Positions 56,991 through 64,000 of a stretch of 64,000 bases of DNA are shown here, in pieces. The notes below the pieces were generated by a model that saw only the letters and a list, made by a program, of their open reading frames with translations, made no database searches and was not told the origin of the DNA. Source of the DNA: Devosia crocina (GTDB lineage Bacteria > Pseudomonadota > Alphaproteobacteria > Rhizobiales > Devosiaceae); contig NZ_FPCK01000003.1 in the NCBI RefSeq assembly GCF_900116545.1, forward strand, positions 62,001 through 126,000, given 5' to 3'. Positions within the stretch are counted from its first letter, which is position 1. The number at the start of each line of letters is the position of its first letter. The translations under genes were made by a program, and so were the position numbers.

Positions 56991-59033
56991 CTAGAACTCG
57001 TCCCAGTCCGCCGAAATGGCGGCATTGCCCTGGCTCCGGAACGTCTGCGGTGCCGGTGCCCGGGGCGCGGCGCGACGCACCGGCGCCTCGCTTTCGGCGA
57101 GCGTAAAGGTATCGACCACCCGGTCGAGTTCGCCGGCCTGCGCCTCGGTCTGCTCGATGGCGGCATTGGTTTGCTCCACCAGCGCCGCATTGTGCTGGGT
57201 CATCTCATCGAGCGTGCGCACGGCGCTGCCCACTTCGTCGATCGCCCGCGCCTGCTCCTTGCTGGCTTTGGCAATGGTCTGCATCATCTCGGCATTGCGC
57301 GCCACGGCACCCAGCATGCTCTCGAGCCGCTGCGCAGCGGTAGACACAAGGCGCGAACCGCCCGACACTTCCTGCGCACTCTTTTCGATCAGTTCCTTCA
57401 CCTCGGCAGAAGCCTGTGCGGCGGACTGAGCAAGCCGGCGCACTTCCACTGCGACCACGGCAAAGCCCTTGCCGGCCTCTCCGGCCCGCGCCGCTTCGAC
57501 CGATGCATTGAGCGCCAGAAGATTGGTCTGGAAGGCGATGTCGTCGATCATGCCGATGATGTTGGAGATTTTCGAGGACGACTGGGTGATGCGCTCCATG
57601 GCGTCATTGGCCTGGCCCATGACGCTGCCGGCTTCCTCGGCTTCCTTGGAAACGCTCTGCGCCTGGTGGCCGGCCTCGCCGGCAAGATCGGCATTGCTGG
57701 CGACGGTGGAAGCCAGCTGCTCCATGGCGGCCGAGGTTTCCTCGATCGTCGCAGCCTGCTTGGTGGTGCGCTCGGAAAGATCGTTGGCGCCCGAGAGGAT
57801 TTCGCCCGTCGCGACCTTGAGTGCGCGCGAGGTGGTGCGCAGCCGTCCGATCACTTCACTAAGCTTGTCAGCCACCCCATTGGTGTCGGCGCTCAGTTCG
57901 GCAAAAGCACCCTGATACTCTCCCGTCATGCGGTGAGTCAGGTCGGCCTGCGCCAGATGGGAAAGCACTTCGCCGGTTTCGCTCAGGCCCCGATCGACCG
58001 TTTCGACCAGCATATTGACGCTGGTTGCCAGGCTGTTGAGCTCGGCATCGGCAAATTGGGCATGGACGCGCTTGGAGAAATCCCCGGCAATGGCGGCATC
58101 CACGACTTCACCGAAGGCGGCCTGCAGCGCCACCATCATGTCGGTGCGCTCGATGCGGCGCCGCTGGGCGGCTGCACGCTCTTCCTCGGTCATCTCGGCC
58201 ATCTTGAGCCCGTTCTGGCGGAACACCTCCACGGCCTTGGCCATGGCGCCCACTTCATTGTTCCGCTCAACATAGGGCACTGCGGTTTCAAGGTCCCCGG
58301 TCGCGATATTATCCATCACGCCGGCAAGCCGCGGCACGGGCGCTAGCAGCAGGCGCGACATGGCAAAACCGATCAGGCCGACGACCACCAGCACACCGGC
58401 GCCGACCTTGAGCAGCAGGAACAGCAACTGGCTGATCGTATTATCGACCTTGGCCCGATCGACACCGACATAAAGCGCGCCAATCGTTTGGCCTTCATGT
58501 CCTAGGATCGGCTGATAGGCCGTGTAATAGGCGGTGCCGAGAATCGTCGCTTCGCCGAAATAGCTTCGGCCCTCGCTGATCGCGGCATAGGCCGGGCTTG
58601 CGGAGCCCATGGTCGAGCCGATGATGCGTTCGCCGTCTACATCGACAATAGTCGTGCTCATGCGCACGAAATCCTGCTGCTCGGCATCCCAGCTGAAGAT
58701 GGTTGCGGACTCGCCGGTCATGCGCACCACGGAATCGACGATGTCGTGATTGATGAAGAGGCGCGGCAAGGCCCAGGCGACAATCCCTTCGAGCTCACCG
58801 CTCTCGCTCCAACTTGCCTCGGTGCCGGGCATGCTGTTGGCCAGAATGGTCGCGGCGGCCCGCAGATCCGAATGCTGCTGATCGATGGCCTGTTCGCGCA
58901 ATTGCGTGCCCAGGTTCATATAAACAGCCAGGATCATGGCTGCGGTCGAGAACACGATAGCCGTGACAACGAGCCAGACAATCGCAGTTGTGAGTTTGAT
59001 GTTGGCGGCTATCGCTCTGATTTTCTTCAACAT
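56991..59033 (-). CDS. Transmembrane chemoreceptor, single-Cache type
   Basis: A 680-residue membrane chemoreceptor. The first helix ([24 protein letters not shown], residues about 15-38) and second helix ([25 protein letters not shown], about 204-228) flank a periplasmic domain of about 165 residues with a sCache_3-like pattern ([49 protein letters not shown]). HAMP segments follow, then the MCP domain with [30 protein letters not shown]. It ends ISADWDEF, a CheR-type pentapeptide. ATG 59033; the ligand is unknown, possibly organic acids by family analogy. A terminator follows, so it may be a separate unit. Confidence 0.93.
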   Translation of the reverse strand: MLKKIRAIAANIKLTTAIVWLVVTAIVFSTAAMILAVYMNLGTQLREQAIDQQHSDLRAAATILANSMPGTEASWSESGELEGIVAWALPRLFINHDIVDSVVRMTGESATIFSWDAEQQDFVRMSTTIVDVDGERIIGSTMGSASPAYAAISEGRSYFGEATILGTAYYTAYQPILGHEGQTIGALYVGVDRAKVDNTISQLLFLLLKVGAGVLVVVGLIGFAMSRLLLAPVPRLAGVMDNIATGDLETAVPYVERNNEVGAMAKAVEVFRQNGLKMAEMTEEERAAAQRRRIERTDMMVALQAAFGEVVDAAIAGDFSKRVHAQFADAELNSLATSVNMLVETVDRGLSETGEVLSHLAQADLTHRMTGEYQGAFAELSADTNGVADKLSEVIGRLRTTSRALKVATGEILSGANDLSERTTKQAATIEETSAAMEQLASTVASNADLAGEAGHQAQSVSKEAEEAGSVMGQANDAMERITQSSSKISNIIGMIDDIAFQTNLLALNASVEAARAGEAGKGFAVVAVEVRRLAQSAAQASAEVKELIEKSAQEVSGGSRLVSTAAQRLESMLGAVARNAEMMQTIAKASKEQARAIDEVGSAVRTLDEMTQHNAALVEQTNAAIEQTEAQAGELDRVVDTFTLAESEAPVRRAAPRAPAPQTFRSQGNAAISADWDEF

Positions 59034-59134
59034 TGCTGTCCCCTCGCGCAGCGATTGTCCGCGCGCGCACCATTGGGGAAAGCTAACAGCGGGGTCTTAA
59101 TCGTCCGTTATGCATGCCACAATCCTGCCCGGAA

Positions 59135-59165
59135 CGAAAAAGGCCCGCTCACGGAGAGCGGGCCT
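59135..59165 (-). terminator. Terminator after the double-Cache chemoreceptor gene
   Basis: On the minus strand a 10-bp stem (59165-59156 / 59150-59141) with a 5-nt loop is followed by TTTTTC. It begins 26 bases after the stop at 59192. Confidence 0.88.
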
Positions 59166-59191
59166 ATCAGCCTTCACGAGGGCAGGCAGGC

Positions 59192-61693
59192 TCAGAATTC
59201 GCTCCAGTCGTCTGCCTTGATCGCGGCATTGCCGCGACTGAGATATTCGCGCGCCGCGCGACGCAGTTGACCGGGCAATCCCTCTGGCCCAGGCTGGCCG
59301 GCCGCGGGACCGGGCCGCTGCTGGCGCTCACCGGTTGCAAAGATATCGACGATCCCGTCGAGCTTGATAGCCTGCGCTTCGGTCTGCTCGATCGAGGCAT
59401 TCATCTCTTCGACGAGCGCGGCATTGTGCTGGGTCATTTCGTCCATTTGCCGGACGGCGGCATTGACCTCCTCGATGGAAGAGGCCTGCTCGCGGCTTTC
59501 GCGCGCAATGCCGGTCATCAGGGTGTTGGATGCCCGCGCCGCGTCCAGCATCGCCTCGAGCTTGGCCGCGGCATCGGTGACAAGGCGCGTGCCGCCCTGC
59601 ACTTCAAGCGCGCTCTGCTCGATCAGGCTCTTGACGTCGGACGATGCACTGGCCGCCGACTGGGCCAGCCGCCGCACTTCCACCGCCACAACCGCAAAGC
59701 CCTTCCCCGCTTCCCCGGCCCGTGCCGCCTCGACCGAAGCATTGAGCGCCAGAAGATTGGTCTGGAACGCAATGTCGTCGATCATGCCGATGATGTTGGA
59801 GATCTTGGCCGAGGAAGCGGTGATCCGCTCCATGGCTTCTGTTGCCTCGACCATGACCTGGCCGCCTACCTCGGCCGACCGCGTCACATCGTCGGCAGCG
59901 GTGCTCGCCTCCTGAGCGCTCCGGGCATTCTGCAGCACGGTTACGGCCAGCTGCTCCATGGCGGCAGAGGTTTGTTCGATCGTTGCCGCCTGCTTGGTGG
60001 TCCGCTCGGACAGATCGTTGGCGCCTGAAAGGATTTCGCCTGTCGCCGCCTTGAGCGTGCCCGATGTCTGGCGCAACTGGCCCACGACATCGCCTAAGCG
60101 GTCGGCGACGGCATTGACATCGGCCTTGAGGCGGGCAAAGGCGCCCTTGAAGTCGCCCTCCATGCGATGGGTCAGATCCGTATTGGCGAGCGCCGAGAGG
60201 ACCTTCCCCGTCTCGCCCACGCCGCGATCCACCGTTTCCACGAGACCATTGACCGAGCGGGCCAGGGCATTGAGCTCATCGTCGGGGAATTCGGCGTCCA
60301 CCCGGCGCGAAAAATCGCCATCGATTGCAGCATCGACAACCGCGCCAAAGGAGCGCTGCAACTGCTGCATCATGGCGGCACGCTCGGCCTGGCCGCGCAC
60401 GATCGCAGCCGCCTCCGCCTCGGTCATCTCCGCCATGCGCAGCCCGTTGTTGCGGAACACTTCGACGGCCCGGGCCATGGCGCCGATTTCGTCACGCCGC
60501 TGCGCGCCCTCGACCGCAACGCTGAGATCGCCATCGGCAAGACCATCCATGGTCTCGGTGAGTTTGGAAATCGGCCGGCTGATCGAGCGCGCAAAAAGGA
60601 ACCCGAGTCCCGCGGCAATTGCCAGCAGCACGCCGCCGACCAGCAGCGTCATGTTGCGCATGCTCACGACAGGCGCGAAAACCTCTTCTTCGGGCTGCAC
60701 CGCCGCCACCGCCCAGGTGACCTCACCCACCGAAACCGGTGCCGCGCGCACGACCATGGGCGCAGACCGGTAATCGGTGCTCATGCCCTCCCCGGTTTCC
60801 CCGGCAATGGCGCGCTCGACCACATCGGCCACGAGCGCCGTCGCCAGCACGTCGCTTTCGGGGCTGCGCAGGGATTCGCTGCGCAACAGGCCATCGGCAC
60901 CTACGACCACCACCTCGCCGGTTTGTCCAAGACCCGACAGCCCTCCGACGCGCGCGCTCATCGGCTCGGGCGAAATGGCCAGCACCATCACCCCCGCATT
61001 CTCGTCCTTGTCATAGACCGGCATGGCCATGAAACTCTGGGCAAGCCCGGCCGGACCATAAAGAGTGAAATCGACAAAGGCCGCCTTGCCATCGGGCAGG
61101 TTCCGCGCCGCGGCGAAAGCCTGGCCGAGCCCAGACCCCGACAGGGCGGCATCGCTGACGGCATCGCCGGAAAAATCGTCGTTCTTGGCGACGGAATAAA
61201 CCACATCGCCCGTCGCACTGATCAGCAGCACGTCGGAATAGCCGCGCTCCTGCTGCAGGGTGCGGAAGCCGGGATGGAACCGCTTGTGCGGCGCGTCGTA
61301 GCCGGCGCCCTTGATCCCGACGCTGTCGACGGACGAGCGGTCGGCGGGGTTGGGGTTGTCGGCGACATAGGCCGAATGCAGTTGCGCGGCGGCGCCATCG
61401 CCAAGCCCCATGCGCAATTCATCGAGCGCGCGCGTCAGGTTTTTGATCGCCGCCACCGTGTCGGAGCGCTGCACAAAGAGCCGGAGATCGACCTCAACGC
61501 CCGAATAGTAGTCGCTGACCAGGGCCCGCGCCGTGTCGAGCGAAGCCTGCATCGACTGCTGGCGCTGCGCCTCGACGGTATTGAGCCCGATCAGGTAGCT
61601 TGCGACGCCGACACCGGCACTGACCACCAGCGCCGAGCCCACTAGCGCCAGCGGCAGTTTCTGGGCAATTTTCAATTGCGGAAAAACGCGCAT
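59192..61693 (-). CDS. Transmembrane chemoreceptor, double-Cache type
   Basis: An 833-residue membrane chemoreceptor. Helix 1 ([23 protein letters not shown], about 14-36) and helix 2 ([23 protein letters not shown], about 350-372) bracket a long periplasmic region of about 310 residues with a dCache_1-like pattern, including [26 protein letters not shown] and [17 protein letters not shown] domain ([21 protein letters not shown]) and a MCP domain with the conserved hairpin tip follow. It ends KADDWSEF with a DWSEF pentapeptide. ATG 61693. Ligand unknown; dCache receptors commonly bind amino acids or carboxylates. A terminator follows. Confidence 0.93.
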   Translation of the reverse strand: MRVFPQLKIAQKLPLALVGSALVVSAGVGVASYLIGLNTVEAQRQQSMQASLDTARALVSDYYSGVEVDLRLFVQRSDTVAAIKNLTRALDELRMGLGDGAAAQLHSAYVADNPNPADRSSVDSVGIKGAGYDAPHKRFHPGFRTLQQERGYSDVLLISATGDVVYSVAKNDDFSGDAVSDAALSGSGLGQAFAAARNLPDGKAAFVDFTLYGPAGLAQSFMAMPVYDKDENAGVMVLAISPEPMSARVGGLSGLGQTGEVVVVGADGLLRSESLRSPESDVLATALVADVVERAIAGETGEGMSTDYRSAPMVVRAAPVSVGEVTWAVAAVQPEEEVFAPVVSMRNMTLLVGGVLLAIAAGLGFLFARSISRPISKLTETMDGLADGDLSVAVEGAQRRDEIGAMARAVEVFRNNGLRMAEMTEAEAAAIVRGQAERAAMMQQLQRSFGAVVDAAIDGDFSRRVDAEFPDDELNALARSVNGLVETVDRGVGETGKVLSALANTDLTHRMEGDFKGAFARLKADVNAVADRLGDVVGQLRQTSGTLKAATGEILSGANDLSERTTKQAATIEQTSAAMEQLAVTVLQNARSAQEASTAADDVTRSAEVGGQVMVEATEAMERITASSAKISNIIGMIDDIAFQTNLLALNASVEAARAGEAGKGFAVVAVEVRRLAQSAASASSDVKSLIEQSALEVQGGTRLVTDAAAKLEAMLDAARASNTLMTGIARESREQASSIEEVNAAVRQMDEMTQHNAALVEEMNASIEQTEAQAIKLDGIVDIFATGERQQRPGPAAGQPGPEGLPGQLRRAAREYLSRGNAAIKADDWSEF

Positions 61694-61840
61694 CCAAGCT
61701 CCTCCCCCGAGCCGTCCGATCGCCTCTCCCCAGGCAGCACTCCCGGCCCAAAGGGCTGGAGCGGATCGGAAAAATTCGACGCAAACGATATAGCTCTACG
61801 TTTAACCACTTATTACGCAGCAGGCATTTCTCCGGCGCAG

Positions 61841-61875
61841 CAAAAAGCCCGCAGCGCCTTTCGGCAGCGCGGGCT
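61841..61875 (-). terminator. cheY terminator
   Basis: On the minus strand AGCCCGC (61875-61869) pairs with GCGGGCT (61852-61846), with an inner GCC-GAAA-GGC hairpin, followed by TTTTTG. It begins 27 bases after the cheY stop. Confidence 0.8.
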
Positions 61876-61902
61876 CCAAACTCTGCCGAAGGGGCGTGGC
61901 GA

Positions 61903-62292
61903 TCAGGTCAGCGCGCCGATCACCGCTTCGATGCGCTTTTTCATCGTGCCCACGTCGAATGGCTTGATGATATAGTTGTTCACACCGGCCGAGATCGCTT
62001 CCTTGACCTGTTCGGCATCGGACCGGCCCGTGGCCATGATGAAGGGCATGGCCTGAGTGCGCGGGTGCTTGCGGATCACCTTGAGCAGCGTCAGCCCGTC
62101 GATATCGTCCATGTTCCAGTCGGAAATGATCAGGTCGACATTGGACTGCTCGAGCTTGCCCAAGGCGTCGCGGCCGGACTTGGCCTCGATGATGTCCTTG
62201 AAACCGAGCTGATTGAGAATGTACTTGCAGATGCCACGCATAGATTGCTGGTCATCAACGATCAGAACACTGACAGCACTGGCTTTGGGCAC
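61903..62292 (-). CDS. cheY: Chemotaxis response regulator CheY
   Basis: A 129-residue single receiver domain that carries the signal from CheA to the flagellar motor. The acidic pair is VLIVDDQQSMRG, the phospho-acceptor Asp is in DLIISDWNMDDIDG (about residue 59), Thr/Ser switch is MATGRSDAEQ, and the Lys is in IIKPFDVGTM. The SDWNM motif is typical of CheY rather than of output-domain regulators. GTG 62292 is the start, with GAGG about nine bases upstream. It lies downstream of cheB across 107 bp. A terminator follows the gene. Confidence 0.93.
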   Translation of the reverse strand: MPKASAVSVLIVDDQQSMRGICKYILNQLGFKDIIEAKSGRDALGKLEQSNVDLIISDWNMDDIDGLTLLKVIRKHPRTQAMPFIMATGRSDAEQVKEAISAGVNNYIIKPFDVGTMKKRIEAVIGALT

Positions 62293-62399
62293 GGATCTAA
62301 ACCTCTTATGCGCCGGGGCCCTTGAGCCCCGATATTGGATGCCATCCTAGGCAACAAGCGTTACAATTCTCTCAATCCGGCGTGCGGGTTTTGCCCCAT

Positions 62400-63446
62400 T
62401 CACGCCGCGCTGCGCAGCCGCACCAGCGCATTGGCGAGCTTGCCTGCGATCTGTTCGATGGGCGCCTGCTCGACCACCGCGCCTTCTTCGAACGCCACCC
62501 GCGGCATGCCATAGACAAGCGCCGAAGCCTGGCTCTGACCCACCGTATAGGCTCCTGCATCGCGCATCAGCTTGAGCCCTCTTGCCCCGTCCCGGCCCAT
62601 GCCGGTCAGGATGGCGCCGACAGCCATGGCGCCGGCCGTCTTGCTGACCGATTCAAACAGCACATCGACGCTTGGCCGATGCCCGCTCGCCAGTTCGTCC
62701 TGGCTCAGACGCGCCTTGAGCTGGCCCGAAGAGCGTTCGACGCGCAGGTGATAATCGCCCCGCGCCACATAGGCATGGCCGCGCTGGAGCACCATGCGGT
62801 CTTCCGCTTCCACCACCTTGAGTGCGCACAACTCATCGAGCCGTGCGGCAAAGCGGCCGGTAAAGCCTGCGGGCATGTGCTGGGCGATCACCACGGGCGG
62901 GCAATCGGCCGGCATGCCCGTCAGGACGGTGCGGATGGCTTCGACGCCGCCGGTCGAGGCGCCGATGGCGATCAGCGCGCCTTCGGGAGCAGCCGCGGTG
63001 CGCACCACGGTCTTGGGCGCCTCGATCCGCACCGCGGCACCGCGCACATCGGTGCGGGCGGCATTGCGGATCTTGTCGCGCAGGCTTGCCCCGAAAGCGT
63101 CGAGCCCGCCGGCAAATTCGGCGCTCGGCTTGGCCACGAAATCCACCGCCCCCAGTTCCAGTGCCAGCAGCGTTTCGCTAGCGCCCTTCTTGGTCAGGGT
63201 CGACACCATGACCACCGGCATGGGCCGCAAGCGCATCAGTTTTTCGAGGAAATCGAGCCCGTTCATATTGGGCATTTCGATATCGAGGGTCACGACGTCG
63301 GGATTGAGCTGCTTGATCTTTTCGCGCGCTTCGATCGGGTCGGTGGCCGTGCCCACGACGCTGATATCCCCATCGCGCGTCAGCATGCGGCTCAACACCT
63401 CGCGGATAAGCGCCGAATCGTCGACGACCAGAACCTTGATTGTCAT
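62400..63446 (-). CDS. cheB: Chemotaxis protein-glutamate methylesterase CheB
   Basis: A 348-residue two-domain protein. The receiver (residues 1-120) has VLVVDDSALIREVL and the phospho-acceptor in VVTLDIEMPNMNG; a linker follows, and the methylesterase domain (about 155-345) has the triad Ser in IAIGASTGGVEAI, His in VIAQHMPAGFTGRFA and Asp in LTGMGRDGARGL. It removes methyl groups from receptors to reset sensitivity, opposing CheR. ATG 63446 overlaps the cheR stop by 4 bp (ATGA), showing tight coupling. Confidence 0.95.
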   Translation of the reverse strand: MTIKVLVVDDSALIREVLSRMLTRDGDISVVGTATDPIEAREKIKQLNPDVVTLDIEMPNMNGLDFLEKLMRLRPMPVVMVSTLTKKGASETLLALELGAVDFVAKPSAEFAGGLDAFGASLRDKIRNAARTDVRGAAVRIEAPKTVVRTAAAPEGALIAIGASTGGVEAIRTVLTGMPADCPPVVIAQHMPAGFTGRFAARLDELCALKVVEAEDRMVLQRGHAYVARGDYHLRVERSSGQLKARLSQDELASGHRPSVDVLFESVSKTAGAMAVGAILTGMGRDGARGLKLMRDAGAYTVGQSQASALVYGMPRVAFEEGAVVEQAPIEQIAGKLANALVRLRSAA

Positions 63447-64000
63447 GCTGCTTCTCGTTTGTTCATGCGCCGGGACTGGTAGATCGTCTTGCCCACCAGC
63501 CGAAAACCATCGCCGCCCGATCCCAGGTTTTCCGAATGGCCGATATATAAAAAGCCTTCCGGCGCGAGCATGGTGCCGAACCGGCCGAACACGGCGCCCT
63601 GGGTGGGCTTGTCGAAATAGATTGCCACATTGCGGCAGAAGATCGCGTCGAACGGCCCTTTCATGGGCCAGTCCGCGATTAGGTTGAGCGGCTTGAAGCT
63701 GATCAGCTCCCGCGCTGCCTGCGGCACCTGAATCGTGCCATCGCCCAGCCGCTGAAAGGGCTTTGCGCGCTCTGGACTAAGACCTGACAGCTCGTTTTCC
63801 GGATAGATCCCGCGCGCGGCCTTGGCGATCACGGCAGTGTCGATATCGGTGGCCAGGATCTTGAAGTCCCAGCTTTTCAGCCCCGGATGGGCGGCCAGAA
63901 GATCCATGGCGATCGTATAGGGCTCCTGCCCCGTCGAGCAGCCGGCCGACCAGATGCGCAGGCGCGAGCCTCGCGGGCGCGCGGCCAGCAATCCACCCAC
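63443..64000 (-). CDS. cheR: Chemotaxis methyltransferase CheR (5' end beyond window)
   Basis: The gene runs off the right edge; about 185 C-terminal residues are visible. The SAM-binding motif is LRIWSAGCSTGQEPYTIAM, with later ILATDIDTAVIAKAARGIY and FDAIFCRNVAIYFDKPTQ (the CRNV-x-IYF motif) and LYIGHSENL, all CheR hallmarks. It methylates glutamates on the chemoreceptors, three of which in this window end with W-x-x-F pentapeptides that can tether it. The start and the N-terminal helical domain are not in the window. The 3' end overlaps cheB by 4 bp. The rest of the che operon, including cheA and cheW, is probably to the right. Confidence 0.95.
   Translation of the reverse strand: MGGLLAARPRGSRLRIWSAGCSTGQEPYTIAMDLLAAHPGLKSWDFKILATDIDTAVIAKAARGIYPENELSGLSPERAKPFQRLGDGTIQVPQAARELISFKPLNLIADWPMKGPFDAIFCRNVAIYFDKPTQGAVFGRFGTMLAPEGFLYIGHSENLGSGGDGFRLVGKTIYQSRRMNKREAA

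Noticed and set aside
1..64000. tRNA, rRNA, insertion sequence or prophage genes
   Set aside because: I looked for the usual signatures and saw none; a tRNAscan or IS search could still find something I missed.

Overview
The window is 64 kb of GC-rich, densely coded bacterial chromosome. It looks like an alphaproteobacterium of the Hyphomicrobiales, most like the Devosia/Pelagibacterium group; this is inference from gene content and order, not from a search. Markers are CpdR, a DUF2125 protein, a tlpA-argH-lysA neighbourhood, a zinc-ribbon protein divergent from ftsEX, a hisC-tyrC-methyltransferase/gloB block, a perfect CtrA box (TTAA-N7-TTAAC), an alphaproteobacterial LexA box (GTTC-N7-GTTC) and chemoreceptors ending in W-x-x-F pentapeptides. 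No rRNA, tRNA, CRISPR array, insertion sequence or prophage was found.

Layout. 1-4.8 kb: partial HNH nuclease, carboxylesterase, AlkA-like glycosylase, gluQRS, an SDR divergent from a LysR regulator, a HIG1-like protein. 5-10.9 kb: rhomboid protease with a probable CTG start, YjfB-like protein, TlpA-like thioredoxin, argH, chaC, lysA, cpdR. 11-17.5 kb: zinc-ribbon protein, ftsEX, plsC-type acyltransferase, an unknown gene behind a LexA-box promoter, a second ChaC, DUF2125, rpmF. 17.6-27.1 kb: fumC, VOC protein, metNIQ with a structured leader, mtgA, tyrC, hisC, methyltransferase, gloB. 27.2-34 kb: small unknown genes (one behind a CtrA box), ispA, MOSC protein, YbaK, methyltransferase, PACE transporter, ispG with two coupled membrane ORFs, YkvA. 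34-44 kb: heterodimeric ABC exporter, pyruvate carboxylase, a TIGR01244 protein, a GGDEF-EAL protein. 44-52.4 kb: betaine-type binding protein, livJ, methyltransferase, RES/Xre toxin-antitoxin pair, livMHFG. 52.5-64 kb: mgsA, four tandem chemoreceptors (globin, double PAS, and two membrane Cache types), cheY, cheB and the start-truncated cheR.

How the parts work together. Metabolic genes cover anaplerosis (pyc, fumC), arginine, lysine, tyrosine and histidine synthesis, isoprenoids (ispG, ispA), methionine and branched-chain amino-acid uptake, and methylglyoxal formation and removal (mgsA, gloB). The right end is a chemotaxis module; cheA and cheW are not in view and are probably past the right edge. 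An FNR-type box upstream of the globin chemoreceptor suggests oxygen-linked expression.

A notable non-coding layer is a family of palindromic intergenic elements, some with 38-bp inverted arms, mostly at gene 3' ends. The most unusual single items are the SOS-type promoter before an unrecognised gene, a RES/Xre promoter whose 14-bp palindrome fills the -35/-10 spacer, a hairpin-rich AT-richer gap between two chemoreceptor genes, and several very small ORFs. I found no clearly new multi-gene system.
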